A stretch of DNA of 64,000 nt, taken from the NCBI GenBank assembly GCA_023105745.1, contig JALGQZ010000011.1:28084612-28148611 (forward strand), read 5' to 3'. The notes beneath the pieces were generated by a model, which worked only from the letters and a program-made list of their open reading frames with translations, searched no databases and was not told where the DNA came from. The position numbers and the translations under genes were made by a program. The stretch comes from Austropuccinia psidii. Lineage: Eukaryota; Basidiomycota; Pucciniomycetes; Pucciniales; Sphaerophragmiaceae. Shown here one piece after another: positions 35,621 through 48,985 of the stretch (within the stretch, counting starts at the first letter, position 1; every line of letters starts with the position of its first letter).

Positions 35621-37056
35621 TGTCAGCCTGTGACTCAAAACCAGAGCACAAGCATGACAGCCAAAATGCCATAAACCAATGGTATAGCAAAGATACCACC
35701 AAAACATGGAACTGAGAAAAATTAGCTCAAAAGGTATCAAAAGAAAGGGCAAACTCACCCCTTTCCAAATATACAAGTCCCATCATCATAGGAAAAGAAT
35801 AACAAAGTTATTCCTGCTCAAAGCTGTTGCTGAGCATAAATCTTGATTTTCACCTCTCATCTGAAATAAAGAGTAAGAGGCTTAACCCCATAAAATGGGT
35901 ATTCAAAATGAAGCTCTAATTCAGGGATATGCAATGGTACCAGCCAAACTGAGCTAGCACCAGTATTACAGAAGTTATGGTCAAATTCAGGCCAAATAAG
36001 GGTGAACAAAATATTCACCTCTCATCTAACTTCTACAGTTTTGGTGTGAGATACCTAAAGTGGGGTCTTTTTGAAAAGAACAAAATCAGGGATATCTGAT
36101 GGTGTCATCCATTTCCTCATATCTCAACTAGAACAAAGGTTATGGGCAAACAAGCCCAATACAGCTTTTGCCTAAAACACGCATATATACAAAGTATCTT
36201 GTACATGGGATAACTTTTCCATATTTAATGATAGCCATATCAAATAAGGTACCAATGTCTATACCAGATACAGGGCTACATACTGAACCAACCTTGAGGT
36301 TGATATCTCAAGAACAGACAAGGTTTTGGCTGTTTTACAATCAAAATCCCACATTTTGGCCAATACAGCCTTACCATGGGATAATATCCCATAACCATGA
36401 TTATGAGGTGTCAAACAGACAAAGAAGAATGTTTATACTTCAATACCTCATAGGTCATTCAATACTGGGGTCCCATACAGTTTTTGTACAGCATTCTATG
36501 CGTCATACACGTCAGAAGAAGGCTATGTGGTTCCCAGATGAATTTTTTTATCCTGTATTGGTGAAAACTTCCCAGATGTGATTTGAAAACCACATATGAG
36601 CCTAATAAAGGCTATACAGGCCTTTGCCAACCACAATCCTGTCTCAGAGAGTGAAAAGATCATCACTTCCTCTATGTGGAAAGGTCTAGGAGCCTTTTCA
36701 CCCCATTTCAGGATAAAAGGAGGGCTTTTTACAGCCAGAAAAGCTTTCCACATCCTTCTCTTAAATTCCTACATAGTACAACTGTCAAAAACAGTTATAC
36801 GCTTGGAAAATAAACAGGTATAATTATAATATTAATTGTTGTAGTCGCTATTATTGTCATCCAACAGGTAAAGCTGCACCCAGGGCTTTCAACAGCGCTC
36901 ACCACCACCACTTTCTAATAGTAAAGCCCTTTAAATCTTATTATAAACCCTTATCATAAATAAAAACCTTTATTTTTAATCTTTTATTGTGTGTCACAGC
37001 CACAGTTAAAGTTTTAAATAGCCTAATTTTCACTTCTACATAGACTCAACCTGACA
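35621..37056 (+). repeat. Solo LTR, family A (1436 bp)
   Basis: Starts TGTCAGCCTGTGA, ends CTCAACCTGACA, and is flanked by CTTAT on both sides (35616-35620 and 37057-37061). Diverged from the 24528/32781 LTRs by considerably more than these differ from each other, so it is an older insertion whose body was removed by recombination. Confidence 0.9.
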
Positions 37057-39562
37057 CTTATTTTAAGTTTAAAAGTCATATAAGTGATGAAGCTGGTGAA
37101 TACTATTATAGTATGATTAATACTAATAAAATACAAGAAGTTGAGGCTTCTTCTAAGCCTATGATGTCATCAAACTTAGAGTTATAGTGGTAACTCTAAA
37201 TAATGGCTGAATAATGAGATAAGATGGTTTGATTTTAATTCAATCATCACTACAGCTCAAAATACTGATTAATTACAGTGGATACAATCAGTATCCATCT
37301 ACTAGAAGCCTGTTGGACCCTAGGAGGGCACAGCTTACTATAAATAGAGCTCTTTTTACTCTATTTCCCCCTCAGATGCATCAAAAACAATAAAACTCAC
37401 AACAAAAAGGTAAAATGTTTTTCTTCATATATAAATCTTTTATATTATCAAAGACCAAAGGTAATCTTTCTTCTAATTATTAATATTGACGTGATTACTG
37501 CAATTTTTTGATTGTTTTTGCTATATTTACCTATAAATCCTATTTTCCATGTAAAATTAAGAATATCTGTAATTTCTCTTATTTTATTTTTATAAATACA
37601 ATTTAAATAAGTTTTATTTACATTTATTTGGAGTAGAAGTTTTCAAAATTGTTATACCAAGTGTTACAAGTAGGTTATCTTCTCTTTTATAATAATTTTT
37701 CTCTATTATTACTTTTACTAATTAACCTATTAATATAAATAGTATTTAGATTGATATATAACATTGATATTGGTAATATTATTGTTATTCATTCGTTTTT
37801 ATTATTAAAAACCAATTTTTCTATGCCTTTATTATTTGTTGGTAACAATAATAAAAATCTTTAAGTATAATAATTATTATTTATTAACATATTTATTTTC
37901 TATTATATTATATTTTTATAATATAAGCTATATATGATTTATATTTAATAATATAATAATTCTATTGCACAATTATAACAATCCTTTATTGTTATAATTA
38001 TTCTTTATTTTATTTATTAAATTAATCAGGACATTAATAGTAAAATAAGTGAAATATTTTCAATATTTAATCATTGTTTCATAGTAAAAACTTACAAATT
38101 CTTTTATAATAAAAGATTGCTCAATGACTTTATCTTAAATTGAAATGTCAATTATTTCTGTTTTAATTGTTCTGAAAGCGTTTAAAAAAACATAAGGGTT
38201 TCATTTCTTTAGCTTGAACTGAAATGCTTTATCTTACAATTTTGACAAATATCTGAATTATCATCAAAAATATTACCTTCTATGTTGTGGTATACCTGTA
38301 CCAATTTGGATTAATGGAAACACTAAGCAGGTATTTTTTCATCTCTTCTTTAGTATTTTTGCTTCTTATTTAAAGTATTGAGCCCCTTCTCTGAGGTATA
38401 TGAAGATCTCAACACATTAAAGCTTTGATTAAAATCTATTAATGGATAACTGAGCTTAATTTAGATAATATGAAACACAGTGAACCACTCCACATTAAAA
38501 GTAAATTTTCAGAAGAGGTTAGTAGACCCACATAAAAAATGTTTATCAAAATTTATCTATCAATTCAGTTTATTTGCAAAATTTAATTAGCTTTTTTTTG
38601 TATGAAAATAAAGAAAATATAAAAGATAAAAGATAAAAAATATTCGCTATACCACAGCAGGTATTAGCTGCCATGCAGAGGCCTGAAAAAATACTTCAGG
38701 GAAGATTTATAGTCAAGTTGGCACCATAGAAAATCATTTAGGTATTCATTTATTCATCAAAGAGGTAGAATTGGATATTTATATCAATATTACGGTTTAT
38801 ATTATTTGCTTAGAGGAGGTAAATTTTTAATTTGAAGCTAAAGATATGGAGAAAAGTGTTCAAGTCAGGCTTGGGATACCATAGAAACAAAAAGGGTACA
38901 GGTTTACTGTATTCTATGATCCCTTTGGGAAATTATATAATTGAAAAATTCAGTTTAAAGGACTTAATAGGCTTAGTAATAATTTTTAAGAACATGTTAA
39001 GGTGGAGTTTTTAGTGCTGGAATAAATATATTTAATATTTAGGGTGTAGACAGATGGTAAAATGGTGTGAAAGAAGGATCAAAATAGGCTAGAAAGCATA
39101 AAAGAGACAGTAGAATGTAACATTAGTATGAGAAAAGGTTCAGATCAAGATTACAAAAGTTTCAAAAGGGATTTCTGTGATATAACTACAGTTACAGGAC
39201 ACCTATTTACAGAAAAAGGCGGGATAAGTCAGGAAAATTACAGTACAGTAGTCATTGATATAAAAATTCCAGGGTTTTCAATTGATTACATAATAACTTA
39301 AATCATAAATGAAATAAGCAACTAAATGAAGCCAATCTGTACAAAACACAGCCTGGAACAACCTGAAAATTTCTAGTTCCCCTGTTTGTGACACTCCCAT
39401 GGAGGCCCCAAAAACTATAAATAGGGGTTCCCTCCCCCCCAATTCTTGTTTTATCATGTACTAGACAGAGGCTCATCACAGAAATATAACTTCTTGATAT
39501 TTCTTTCTGAAGGCAATTCTATCTATCCATCCACATTATCTTATTTTTTTAGGAATACTCAG
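37057..39562. other. AT-rich non-coding region
   Basis: No supported gene. CTATAAATAGAGC at 37338-37350 with a C/T-rich stretch, and CTATAAATAGGGG at 39415-39427, look like core promoters on the plus strand. The ORF at 38832-39014 lacks an ATG and any family feature. Very AT-rich from 37400 to 38650. Confidence 0.4.
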
Positions 39563-41736
39563 TGTAACGTTTGTCTATGAAACTCTTGATAATAGTAGCA
39601 AAATCAAGAGTACTATGACTGTCCTCAGTAGAAATATATAATATAACAAAATATTATAACCACAAATTTAAATATAATTATTAAAAATAATTATATAAAA
39701 AAATAAATTTAACTATTATTATAAAAATATAATAAAAATAAGAAAATAATAATTATAATAAATTATAATTATTCTATTATTGTTATAGTCACTGACAGTT
39801 ATAACAATAAGAAGTGTAAAGCTCTTAATGAGACAATTACACGTGGAACATATGAATATTAACCACTTATAAATAATATAAATATTATTCATAAAATAAT
39901 TCAACACACACTGTGCAGAAATAATTGTTATAGGATAAAAATTCTATATATAAAAAAACTAATACTAGATAAAAAAATATAGAACTTTAGAGAAAACTTA
40001 CTTATAATATTTATTTAATACAACAAGTAAAACAACAACAGTTATTATATTAAGCAATAATTATAAGTTGAAAACACGCCAAAAATCAATAATTTTAAAG
40101 ATAAAACAGCTTCTTATAATAAAAATTGAGATTAAAGAGTTTTTAAGAGGAATTTGTGGATGTTAAAAGATATTTAAGATGATTTAATTTTCTATAATAA
40201 AATATATTATTGGTGATTACAACAATAATCTAAATTCTATTATTTCAATTCTTTAATTTTAATTAATAAAGAATAAAATAACTTATGAATTACTTTAACA
40301 ATAAGATTTTATACTTAATAAAACTTTACCTGTTTAAATTTCTAATATGATTGGATTGATAATGAATGATGGACAAAAACAGTGATGGAAAGACTCTTTT
40401 TATGTCTTCAGAGCAGCTCTCATGATTCATAATGGATATAGAGGGCGTGCTCAGGTCAAAAATGAAAAATCATTCTTAAAAATAAAGTTCTTAACTTAAG
40501 GTAACTTAATTTTAATTCCAATTTAAAGTTAATAGGGTTATTATCAACTCCATGTAGCTTTAATCCTCATTTAAACTAATTATTTTAAGTTTTTAACATA
40601 ACTAAACTTATGTATATTAAAGTTCATCACATGAACAACTTGAAAATAGAGTTTCAAGCAGAAATCTCTTAAACTCAATTTCTAATTAATTTTTAAAGAA
40701 ATCATAATTTGCTTTGAGCTTTAATTAAAAGACTAAATTTCCAGGCTAATTACCCACGAGATTTGTTTATAAAATATACTCAAAATCTAATTTATACGTA
40801 GATATCATTAAATTGTAAGCTGTGTGAAAGCTTCAAGCAAATCCACTAAGAATTGGATTTTTAATGAATTTTTGAGGTTATTGCTATTTTTCCACGTAAA
40901 ATAGCAATACACACCAAACCTTAAGTTTTGATAAGGTTTTAATGCTTGTAAATTTAAAAAAGCTTATTTAAGCTTTTTAAGCTTAATTAAGCTTTTACAG
41001 TTCTTAAAACCTTGAATTCAAGCCTGCATATTGGGATTTACCCTCTGACAGCTTGAAATTCCTGTCTAATTTGGGATAAAACCAGTTTATACTTTAATGT
41101 TGGATTCAAGTCTAATATTAAAGTTCAAATAAGGTTGAAAATCCTCCAATACAGGTGGACAACCTTAATTGAATCCTTGCAGATCCAAAAAGTTGGGTAC
41201 CCCAGCTCTATTTGGTCTTTTTCCTTTGTCCCACCTTTTTGCATGGATTTTGCCCTTTTATTCATTTAAAGCCATACTATGGCCTTAAACCCTTTTGAAT
41301 TGAGCTCACGCAGGATTTACATTCTGTATGGCAAATCCTTAGCCAATTCAGTAAATATACACCACACCTCAATTTTAACTAAAATTTTGGTAAGTTTGCA
41401 TAAGGTTTATGCAAATTTAAATTTAAGCTTAAATTTAACAATTTTAAAAAATGTTAAAAGAGTTACATCAGTACTGTGAGATTCTTAAACCTCTAATAAC
41501 ATAAGAAATGAGTGTTTTTGGGTATAACACCTTATGGATGTACCCTAGGTTATTTTTGGTGTAGAATCCAAAAATGACATAATATTTATAATTTTTTTAT
41601 CCAAAGAAAAGCTATACTTATTTTTTATTATTTTTTACTTTAAACTCACTTAAAAAGTCTGTTGAAGACACTTTTAACTGTGTATAAAGTTATTTGTGGC
41701 CTTATGGGTATGTTATACATACCTCACAGGCTCACA
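39563..41736 (-). repeat. 3' LTR, family B (2174 bp)
   Basis: Plus-strand ends TGTAACGTTTGTC and GGCTCACA; in element orientation TGTGAGCCTGTGAGG to CGTTACA. Alignable end to end with 44761-46947, with a modest number of substitutions and small gaps. Confidence 0.9.
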
Positions 41737-41748
41737 TTCCCTACCACC

Positions 41749-41820
41749 AAAAGAAAATTGTATCACAATTTTTCTTTTGTAGTATACCCCCAAGTTATTT
41801 TTGGGGGGGGGGTATAATAC
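41749..41820. other. Two adjacent inverted repeats next to the 3' LTR
   Basis: First hairpin: AAAAGAAAATTGT (41749-41761) with ACAATTTTTCTTTT (41765-41778). Second: GTATACCCCCAA (41782-41793) with TTGGGGGGGGGG...TATAATAC (41801-41820). Both lie between the pol tail and the LTR. Confidence 0.6.
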
Positions 41821-41882
41821 ACTGTCCAACCTCTCTACCTATACTTTTCTAAGTATTTAAAGCACATAATTCAAACTGTATT

Positions 41883-41970
41883 GAGCAATTGGTCTTCTCT
41901 CATGTCTGAATCTTCTGAGAAACCTTCAGGAATCAGGTATTTTGCTTTCTACAATCCGTTCATCTTCATG
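41883..41970 (-). pseudogene. C-terminal tail of pol left by internal deletion
   Basis: The minus strand reads DERIVESKIPDS, then after a stop LRRFRHERRPIAQ, which matches the chromodomain-end tail pattern of these polyproteins (compare [11 protein letters not shown] at 32707-32739). Protease, RT, RNase H and integrase are absent between this and the gag end at 41983. Confidence 0.65.
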
Positions 41971-41982
41971 TTAAGGATTTTT

Positions 41983-44065
41983 CTACCTGATTTTTTCTAT
42001 ACTAAGCTCCTCTGGTACTTCTTCTTCTTCTGAAGGCTCAGACTCACTTTCATGTAAACATACATCAGTTGTTTCTTTTGTGTCTTCCAATTTTTCCACA
42101 TTTATCTCATTGATTCTTGTCTTGTTTGGGCAAGTGTTTGCTAAATGAGATGTGCTTCCACATTTGTGGCATTTCAAAGGAAGTCTGTCTTGTGGCTTAT
42201 TTGGTTTTGAAATTGGTTTCCCATTAGTCTTATTGTCTATTGGGGATTTGGACCAATTTCTTCCAATTTTTGTTCTAGTAGTGATGTCCTCCATAGCATT
42301 GATATAATCTTCTGTAGAGAAAGGCTCAATACATCTGATTCTTATAGCATGCTCAAGGTCACCACCCCACTTTGTTAATATCCTTTTATGTACCATTGTT
42401 TCAGACATATCAGCATGAAGGGCAGTCAATCTGTCCTTCTGTTTAAGAAACCAAGACATGGGCCTGTCCCATTCAATATTAAAAATGGCTTCTTCAAAAG
42501 AATTTTCCATTCTAAATCTCCAGGAATCATTAGCCCATTTGGAAATAATTTGTTCTTTCCACCAAGGCCAAGAATTTTTACCATGGTCTTGTCTCATTTT
42601 GTAATACCATTCCTTTTCTGATCTGGTAAATAATGAGTGTAATCTGGCATTTATGTATTCATCTGGTATGTTAAAGTCTTCTTTGAACATATCAATTGTT
42701 TTCATAAATTACATATAATTATATTCTCCTTCACCATTGAAGGTTGGCCATTCCTCTAATTTTGGAATGTCTTTGAAATTGCAAGCAGTTTCCACCTCAT
42801 TACTTGAAATGGTATGATGTAAATCATTAAGCACATTTCTGTCAAGAATTGGTGTGGATTGCCTTGGCAATTTATTTTTGAGTGATATATTATTAATACT
42901 TGATTGAATTTCTTCTTTCAATTCAAGTCTTGCTTTATCATTTTTTTCCCAATTGTTCTTGGAAAAGAGCTGCATTGTGACCAATTGAATTTTCCAAGTT
43001 TTGAACTTGTAATTTCAATTCTCTTAACTGTCCAGTTATAAAAGAAATTGAATTGTCATCTGGTTGATTGAGAAAAGTAAGTTTAGACTCAATTCTTGCA
43101 CAAATTTGCTTCAAAGACACAATATTGTCTTTATTAACATTTTCATGGCCAATAATGATCTTTTGTTGTTATTTCACTTGTAATATCTCATTACCCAACT
43201 TTTGTTGGATATACTCAAATGTTTGAAACTTTGTTATAATTTCTTTATTACAAGATTCAAATTGAGTTACAAGGTTAACAAGATCTATTTCTTTGGGAAA
43301 TATTGGCTCAATCTTTCCTCCTCCTTGTTTTTGAATTCCATCAGAGTTCTTGCCATGTTGAACACATTGTCCATGGCTGTCTTTTCTTTCTTTGGGATTC
43401 TGTAATTCTGCGGGTAAGGCTTGTTCCATTTGGGCTTTGCCTTTCCCTTTGCCTTTTGCTTGCCCTTATGATTGGTCTTTGGGGCTTGCTTGGGCTTGCT
43501 TGGCACTTGTTGAGGCAGAGTTTTGCTGGTGGATGCTTGGAGAGCTGCCACTGGGCTGTTTTCCTTGCCTTGGGCCAACTTCTTCTTCTGATCTTCTGAT
43601 AACATGCTTTGGTTTTTCAACCAAGATTTTATCTGTTGGACTTTTCCTTTGCAAGACATTGGTGTCCAACTCTTCAGAAGATCTTCTGTCTTTTCTGGCC
43701 CCATGAATTTCTTCACCTGAAGATAAGAGTTCATGGTGCCTATCCAAAGACTTGGGAGAAGTTTCCACTCTTGCTGTTTGGCAGCCATAAACCAGTTCTT
43801 GTACTGAGACTGGTAAATCTCCACTGCTGCCTGTTGGAAATGATTCAGGTCTAACAGAAATAGCAGTTATGTCAGCTTCAGGACTCTCAATAAGAGGTTC
43901 AAAGGTGCTGGCTAACCTTTGGGAACCGGTGGAAGTTCTGGCATCCTCCATTTGTGCCTCTCCTCTGGGCTGACATTCTTGTCTTTTTGATTTGTGACTG
44001 GAATGTCCTGGTCCAGATCCATTTGATTGGATGGAGTAATTACTTCCACTTCTAGTAGGAGTCAT
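41983..44065 (-). pseudogene. Gag region of family B element (spliced 5' exon, decayed)
   Basis: ATG at 44065 opens MTPTRSGSNYSIQSNGSG. A 52-nt intron at 43804-43855 (GTTAGA...CTCAG) joins in phase to 43803-43285 (YKNWFMAAKQQEWKLLPSLW, a Trp-rich core, then Lys-rich KGKQKAKGKAKPK and a helix), ending with TAG. Unspliced, the first frame continues to 43466 and, past that stop, into the main gag frame: coiled region, WPTFNGEGEYN, gag core (ARLHSLFTRSEKEWYYKM) and zinc knuckle CHKCGSTSHLANTC near 42130-42173, ending in acidic ESEPSEEEE. Lesions in the main gag frame are stops at about 43466, 43166 and 42706 plus a frameshift near 42960-42984. Confidence 0.75.
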
Positions 44066-44742
44066 TGCACGTCAATTTTAAGAAAAAATAGACTAGAACT
44101 GATTGAATTAACCTGCTGGACGTTTAAAGGGTTCTTTGGTTATTAACCCCTTGGTGCTGGGCTGGTTTGAATTTCAATACTAGACTCTGAAGAGCTGTCT
44201 CTAATTGATGAAACTAGAGAAAAATAAAAATATAAGTTATTTTATCAAACAATAAAAATGACTTATAAACTCAACTTATTGAATAAAGTTTTCTTAATGT
44301 AATTTATGGCAAATTACGTCAAAAATAAAGAAAAATGTCTAAGATAAAAGAAAAAATGTTTTTAGTAAAGATTTATAATTTTTTTAATTTTTCTTTTATT
44401 TTGTATTTTCTTTAAAGAAATAATAATTATGCAATTAACAAGGTTATTAATCAAAATTGTATCATTATTCACTTTATACTAGAATAACTCAAAGAATGAA
44501 TTTCAAGTCTGTGATGTGAAAAAGCCACTAGTTAGACAAAAGAAATTTATTCCAAGTCACTCAATAGTATATTGTTTCAAACAATATTCTTAAGAAAAAA
44601 TAACTTTATTAATATTATCAAGATTATTTATAAGGGATAAGTCCCAAAAAAGCCAATATCAAAATTAATATGGCAATTTTACGTCAAAAAACAGTAAAAT
44701 AAGGTCTAGAATATAATTTATGTCCCAAAAATTGGTTAAAAT

Positions 44743-44758
44743 CACGGCCAGGCCCCCA
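44743..44758 (-). promoter_or_regulatory. Primer-binding site, family B
   Basis: TGGGGGCCTGGCCGTG on the minus strand, identical to the site of family A elements. Confidence 0.7.
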
Positions 44759-44760
44759 AA

Positions 44761-46947
44761 TGTAAGGTTTGTCTATGGAACTCTTGATAATAGTAGCAAA
44801 ATCAAGAGTACTATGACTGTCCTCAGTAGAAATATATAATATAACAAAATATTATGACCACAAATTTAAATATAATTATTAAAAATAATTATATAAAAAA
44901 ATAAACTTAATTATTATTATAAAAATATAATAAAAATAAAAAAATAATAATTAGAATAAATTATAATTCTTCTATTATTGTTATAGTCACTGACAGTTAT
45001 AACAATAAGAAGTGTAAATCTCTTAATGAGACAATTACATGTGGAAAATATGAATATTAACCACTCATAAATAATATAAATATTATTTATAAAATAATTA
45101 AACACACACTGTGCAGAAATAATTCTCATAGAATAAAAATTCTATATATAAAAAAACTAATACTAGATAAAAAAATGCAGAGCTTTAGAGAAAACTTACT
45201 TATAATATTTATTTAATACAACAAGTCAAACAGCAACAGTTATTATATTAAGCAATAATTATAAGTTAAAAACACGCCAAAAATCAATAATTTTAAAGAT
45301 AAAACAACTTCTTATAATAAAAATTAAGATTAAAGAGTTTTTAAGAGGAATTTGTGGATGTTAAAAGATATTTAAGATGATTTAATTTTATATAATAAAA
45401 TATATTATTGGTGATTACAACAATAATCTAAATTCTATTATTTCAATTCTTTAATTTTAATTAATAAAGAATAAAATAACTTATGAATTACTTTAACAAT
45501 AAGATTTTATACTTAATAAAACTTTACTTGTTTAAATTTCTAATATGATTGGATTGATAATGAATGATGGACAAAAACAGTGATGAAAAGACTCTTTTTA
45601 TGTCTTCAGAGCAGCTCTCATGATTCATAATGGATATAGAGGGCGTGCTCAGGTCAAAAATGAAAAACCATTCTTAAGAATAAAGTTCCCAACTTAAGGC
45701 AACTTATTTTTAATTCCAATTTAAAGTTACCAGTGTTATTCTTAACTCCATGTAACTTTAATCCTCATTTAAACTAATTATTTTAAGTTTTTCATATAAA
45801 TAAACTTATTTATATTAAGGTTCATCACATGAAAAAGTTAAAAATAGAGTTTCAAGCAGAAATCTCTTAAACTCAATTTTTAATTAATTTTTAAAGAAAT
45901 CATAATTTTCTTTGAGCTTAATTGAAAGAGTAAATTTCCAGGCTAATTACCCAGGAAATTTATTCATAAAAGATACTTAATATTTAATTTATATATAGAT
46001 AATATTAAATTCTAAGCTGTGTGAAAATTTCAAGCAAATCCATTAAGAATTGGATTTTTAATGAATTTTTGAAGTTATTGCTATTTTTCCACATAAAATA
46101 GCAATACACACCAAACCTTAGCTTTTGATAAGGTTTTGATGCTTGTAACTTTAAAGTTTTAAGCTTATTTAAGGTTTTTAAGCTTTATTAAGCTTTGACA
46201 GTTCTTAAAACCTTAATTCAAAGCCTGCATATTGGGATTTACCCTTTGGAAGCTTGAAATTCCTGTCCAACTGTGATAAAACCAATTTAAACCTTAAGGT
46301 TGCATTAAAGTATAATCTTAAAGCTTACATAAGGTTGAAAATACTTCAATACAAGTGGATAAACTTAATTTAATCCTTTCAGATCCAAAAAGCTGCGTAC
46401 CCCAGCCTTATTTGGTCTTTTTCCTTTATCCCATCCTTTTGCATGGATTTTTCCCTTTTATTTATTGAAATCCATACTATTGCCTTAAACACTTTGAAAT
46501 GAGCTCATGCAGGATTTAAATTCTGTACATAAAATCCTTAGCCAATTCAATAAAAATACACAACACCTCAATTTTAACCAAAATTTTGGTAGGTTTGCAT
46601 AAAACTTATGCACCTTTAAATTTAAGCTTATTTAATCTTAAATTTAACAATTTTAAAAAATGTTAAAAAAGTTACATTAGTACTGTGAGATTCTTAAATA
46701 ATCTAATAACATAAGAAATAAGTGTTTTTGGGTATAACACCTTATTGATGTACCCTAGGTTACTTTTGGTGTAGAATCCAAAAATGACATAATATTTATA
46801 GCTTTGTTTATCCAAAAAAAAGTTATACTTATTTTTTGTTATTTTTTATTTTAAATTCAATTAAAAAGTCTGTTGAAGATAATTTTAACTGTGTATAAAG
46901 TTATTTGTGGCCTTATGGGTATTTTATACATACCTCACAGGCTCACA
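44761..46947 (-). repeat. 5' LTR, family B (2187 bp)
   Basis: Plus-strand ends TGTAAGGTTTGTC and GGCTCACA. The primer-binding site lies 2 nt away on the internal side. Confidence 0.9.
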
Positions 46948-46952
46948 CTCAG

Positions 46953-48211
46953 TACCTAAGCACAGAAATGATTTTATACCATCTCAAGGCCTCAGGGCTT
47001 CCCATTAGCCAAGCTCAGTGGCACTGTATGATTGATTTGTAATTGATAGTAGTTAACAGGTGGTTCACTTCAATTCATAAACTAATCTCATTGGCTATAC
47101 ACATAAAATTCTTTCTCACTGGCTAATCTCAGAAGTACTGTCTGCATGTTTTCATTATTAATAGTAGATAAAAGATGAAATAAATTTACTTATAGATGAC
47201 ACCCATCGACTATAACTGTGATATTGGTTTCCTATTCCTAATCTTCTCAGAAGGAAATTTCAGTATCATTTTCAAGGTTTTTATAAATAAGAGTAGCCAA
47301 ATGTTTGTCCACATTAATTTATCCAGCTATCCCATTGACCAAGTTCTTTAGCTGGAGTGGTATTCCATACCTTAAAGACCCAGTTTCAAGTGAAATTTGC
47401 TTTATAAGGCTATCAATTGAAGAAAAAACAAAGAAAAAAATAATTAGTCAATTATAATGGGGGAATTCAGCCACAGAATGGATTGAAATCCATCAGTATG
47501 TATCATACCATAAGAAAAACCATAAGAAAATGGTCCATTTTATTGAAATAAGAACAATAAAATGAAGAAAAGCAAAGGGAAAGCTAGCAAAAAATGTTGA
47601 GGTTACCAATGAAAGCGGTAGTCTAACACTCAAGTTAAACTAGTTCTTCTCAACCTTTTGATTACTCAGCAATGCAGTTATTAATCTTAGGCCACTTCAA
47701 TAAGTAATAACTTAAAACCATATTGATAAAAAGTCACAAGACAGGAAAAAAGAAAATAAATTAATTCATGCAAGGAGAATACATCAAAACCTTAAATTAC
47801 ACAGCATATCTGTGGAAATACAAACAAAGCCACCTGATAAGGCAGTAAATATAAATCAAAAACAGAATTCAAGTTAATTGAAGGAAAATTAGACCTCATA
47901 AAGGACAAATCTAATCCCCACAATACACATCATTTTCCATCTAAAGTTAAAACAATTCACAGACCTATGGTGCAATAACTGTACAAAATCACTTCATACC
48001 ACCCAAAATGGTGCAAAAAACCAAACAAATGGTGAAATACCTTCAAGAAATGACACCATCAAAATTTCCTAAGAAAAAAAAGTTTAGCCATATTACTTAA
48101 TTATGAATGAAAATTTTGCAATAAACTGAAGATATGCTGCAATACCTCCAAGAAATCACACCATCTCAAAACTCTTCACCAGAAAAAACATCTCATATTA
48201 CATAATCATAC
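46953..48211. other. Non-coding flank
   Basis: AT-rich sequence between the family B element and the family C LTR. No ORF of note, repeat or RNA gene was recognised; it continues the host sequence at 39557 once the element is removed. Confidence 0.4.
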
Positions 48212-48972
48212 TGTTACAGGGGCTCTTCTAAGTGAAGAGGGCCTGGCACTCAGTAAACTGTGACTCAATGCAGAGGGCTCAAAGGATAAGAAGGAGCAAA
48301 CAATTAAAAGTGTAATGAGAGTAATTATTGCTAAGAAAGACTAATATAAGCAAAGCAGTTACAAGAATAAAAATAATAAATAGAAGAGCCAACCACAAAC
48401 AAGTCCAAGTCCACCGTTTCAACCTGTCAGAAGGAAAGAGGAGGGTTAATAAGGATATGGCCACCACACCTCATACTGAAGAGGTGAGAGAAAAATGCAA
48501 GGACTAACTTAATACCAGTAAGTACAATAGCCAGAAATAAGAGTAGGAATAATTATAAAATAATAAATCCACTAAATTAACTAACTGGGGAAAAGTCCCC
48601 AGGGGAGAGAAAGAGGGGCTGGTATATGTGAGAATCATAAGCCCTGATCCAGACAGAGAGTTTTAATGAGAGGGATTGATGACTGAATTCAGTCCGGCCA
48701 ATACAGGTCCTGTCAAAACTGTACAGGATCTGTACAGGAGGAGTGGTTGTGTTGAGTGATCACACAGTTTCAGGATGGTGTATCCAAACTGTATTGGGTA
48801 ATTCCAACCTGTACAAGTATTGACAGGCTGTATTGATTAACCAGACTGTATCCATGTTTCAGCAAGGAAGATTGCTGAAACTGATTGCTGATACACACAG
48901 TGGATTGCTAATTTGAGGTGTTTGAGTGGGTGTAAGATTGAACACCCTTACCCCTGACTAGTGGTTGTTACA
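48212..48972 (-). repeat. 3' LTR, family C (761 bp)
   Basis: In element orientation it starts TGTAACAACCACTAG and ends AGAGCCCCTGTAACA. Similar throughout to the LTR at 56446-57137, especially at the ends and around GGATATGGCCACCA. Rich in AATACAG/CTGTATT words. Confidence 0.8.
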
Positions 48973-48985
48973 GTATTCCCCTCTT
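48973..48985 (-). promoter_or_regulatory. Polypurine tract, family C
   Basis: AAGAGGGGAATAC on the minus strand directly before the LTR start, which fixes the element's orientation. Confidence 0.65.

Larger units (their letters stand above)
39563..46947 (-). mobile_element. Family B LTR retrotransposon lacking pol (7385 bp)
   Basis: Minus-strand element with LTRs 44761-46947 (5') and 39563-41736 (3'), a primer-binding site at 44743-44758 and perfect 5-bp target duplication CTCAG at 39558-39562 and 46948-46952. The 3.0-kb internal region contains a decayed gag and, directly after it, only the last ~25 residues of pol. An intact duplication around a deleted body suggests either that the deleted form itself inserted using enzymes from a full-length relative, or that pol was lost after insertion. 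Confidence 0.9.

Noticed and set aside
6946..39427. Four TATAAATAG boxes (6204 minus; 6947, 37339, 39416 plus) as a promoter set near LTR insertions
   Set aside because: In sequence this AT-rich about three such 9-mers are expected by chance in 64 kb on both strands; only the first is listed as a weak site.
43285..43300. CCCAAAG heptamer in the right frame just before the TAG at 43285, a possible -1 frameshift site
   Set aside because: No such heptamer exists at the matching place in the 24528 element (near 27600-27621), so it is probably chance; splicing explains both elements better.
48207..48977. Family C LTR at 48212-48972 as a solo LTR
   Set aside because: Flanks CATAC and GTATT do not match as a duplication, and a purine tract plus pol of the same family adjoin on one side, so it is the 3' LTR of an element.
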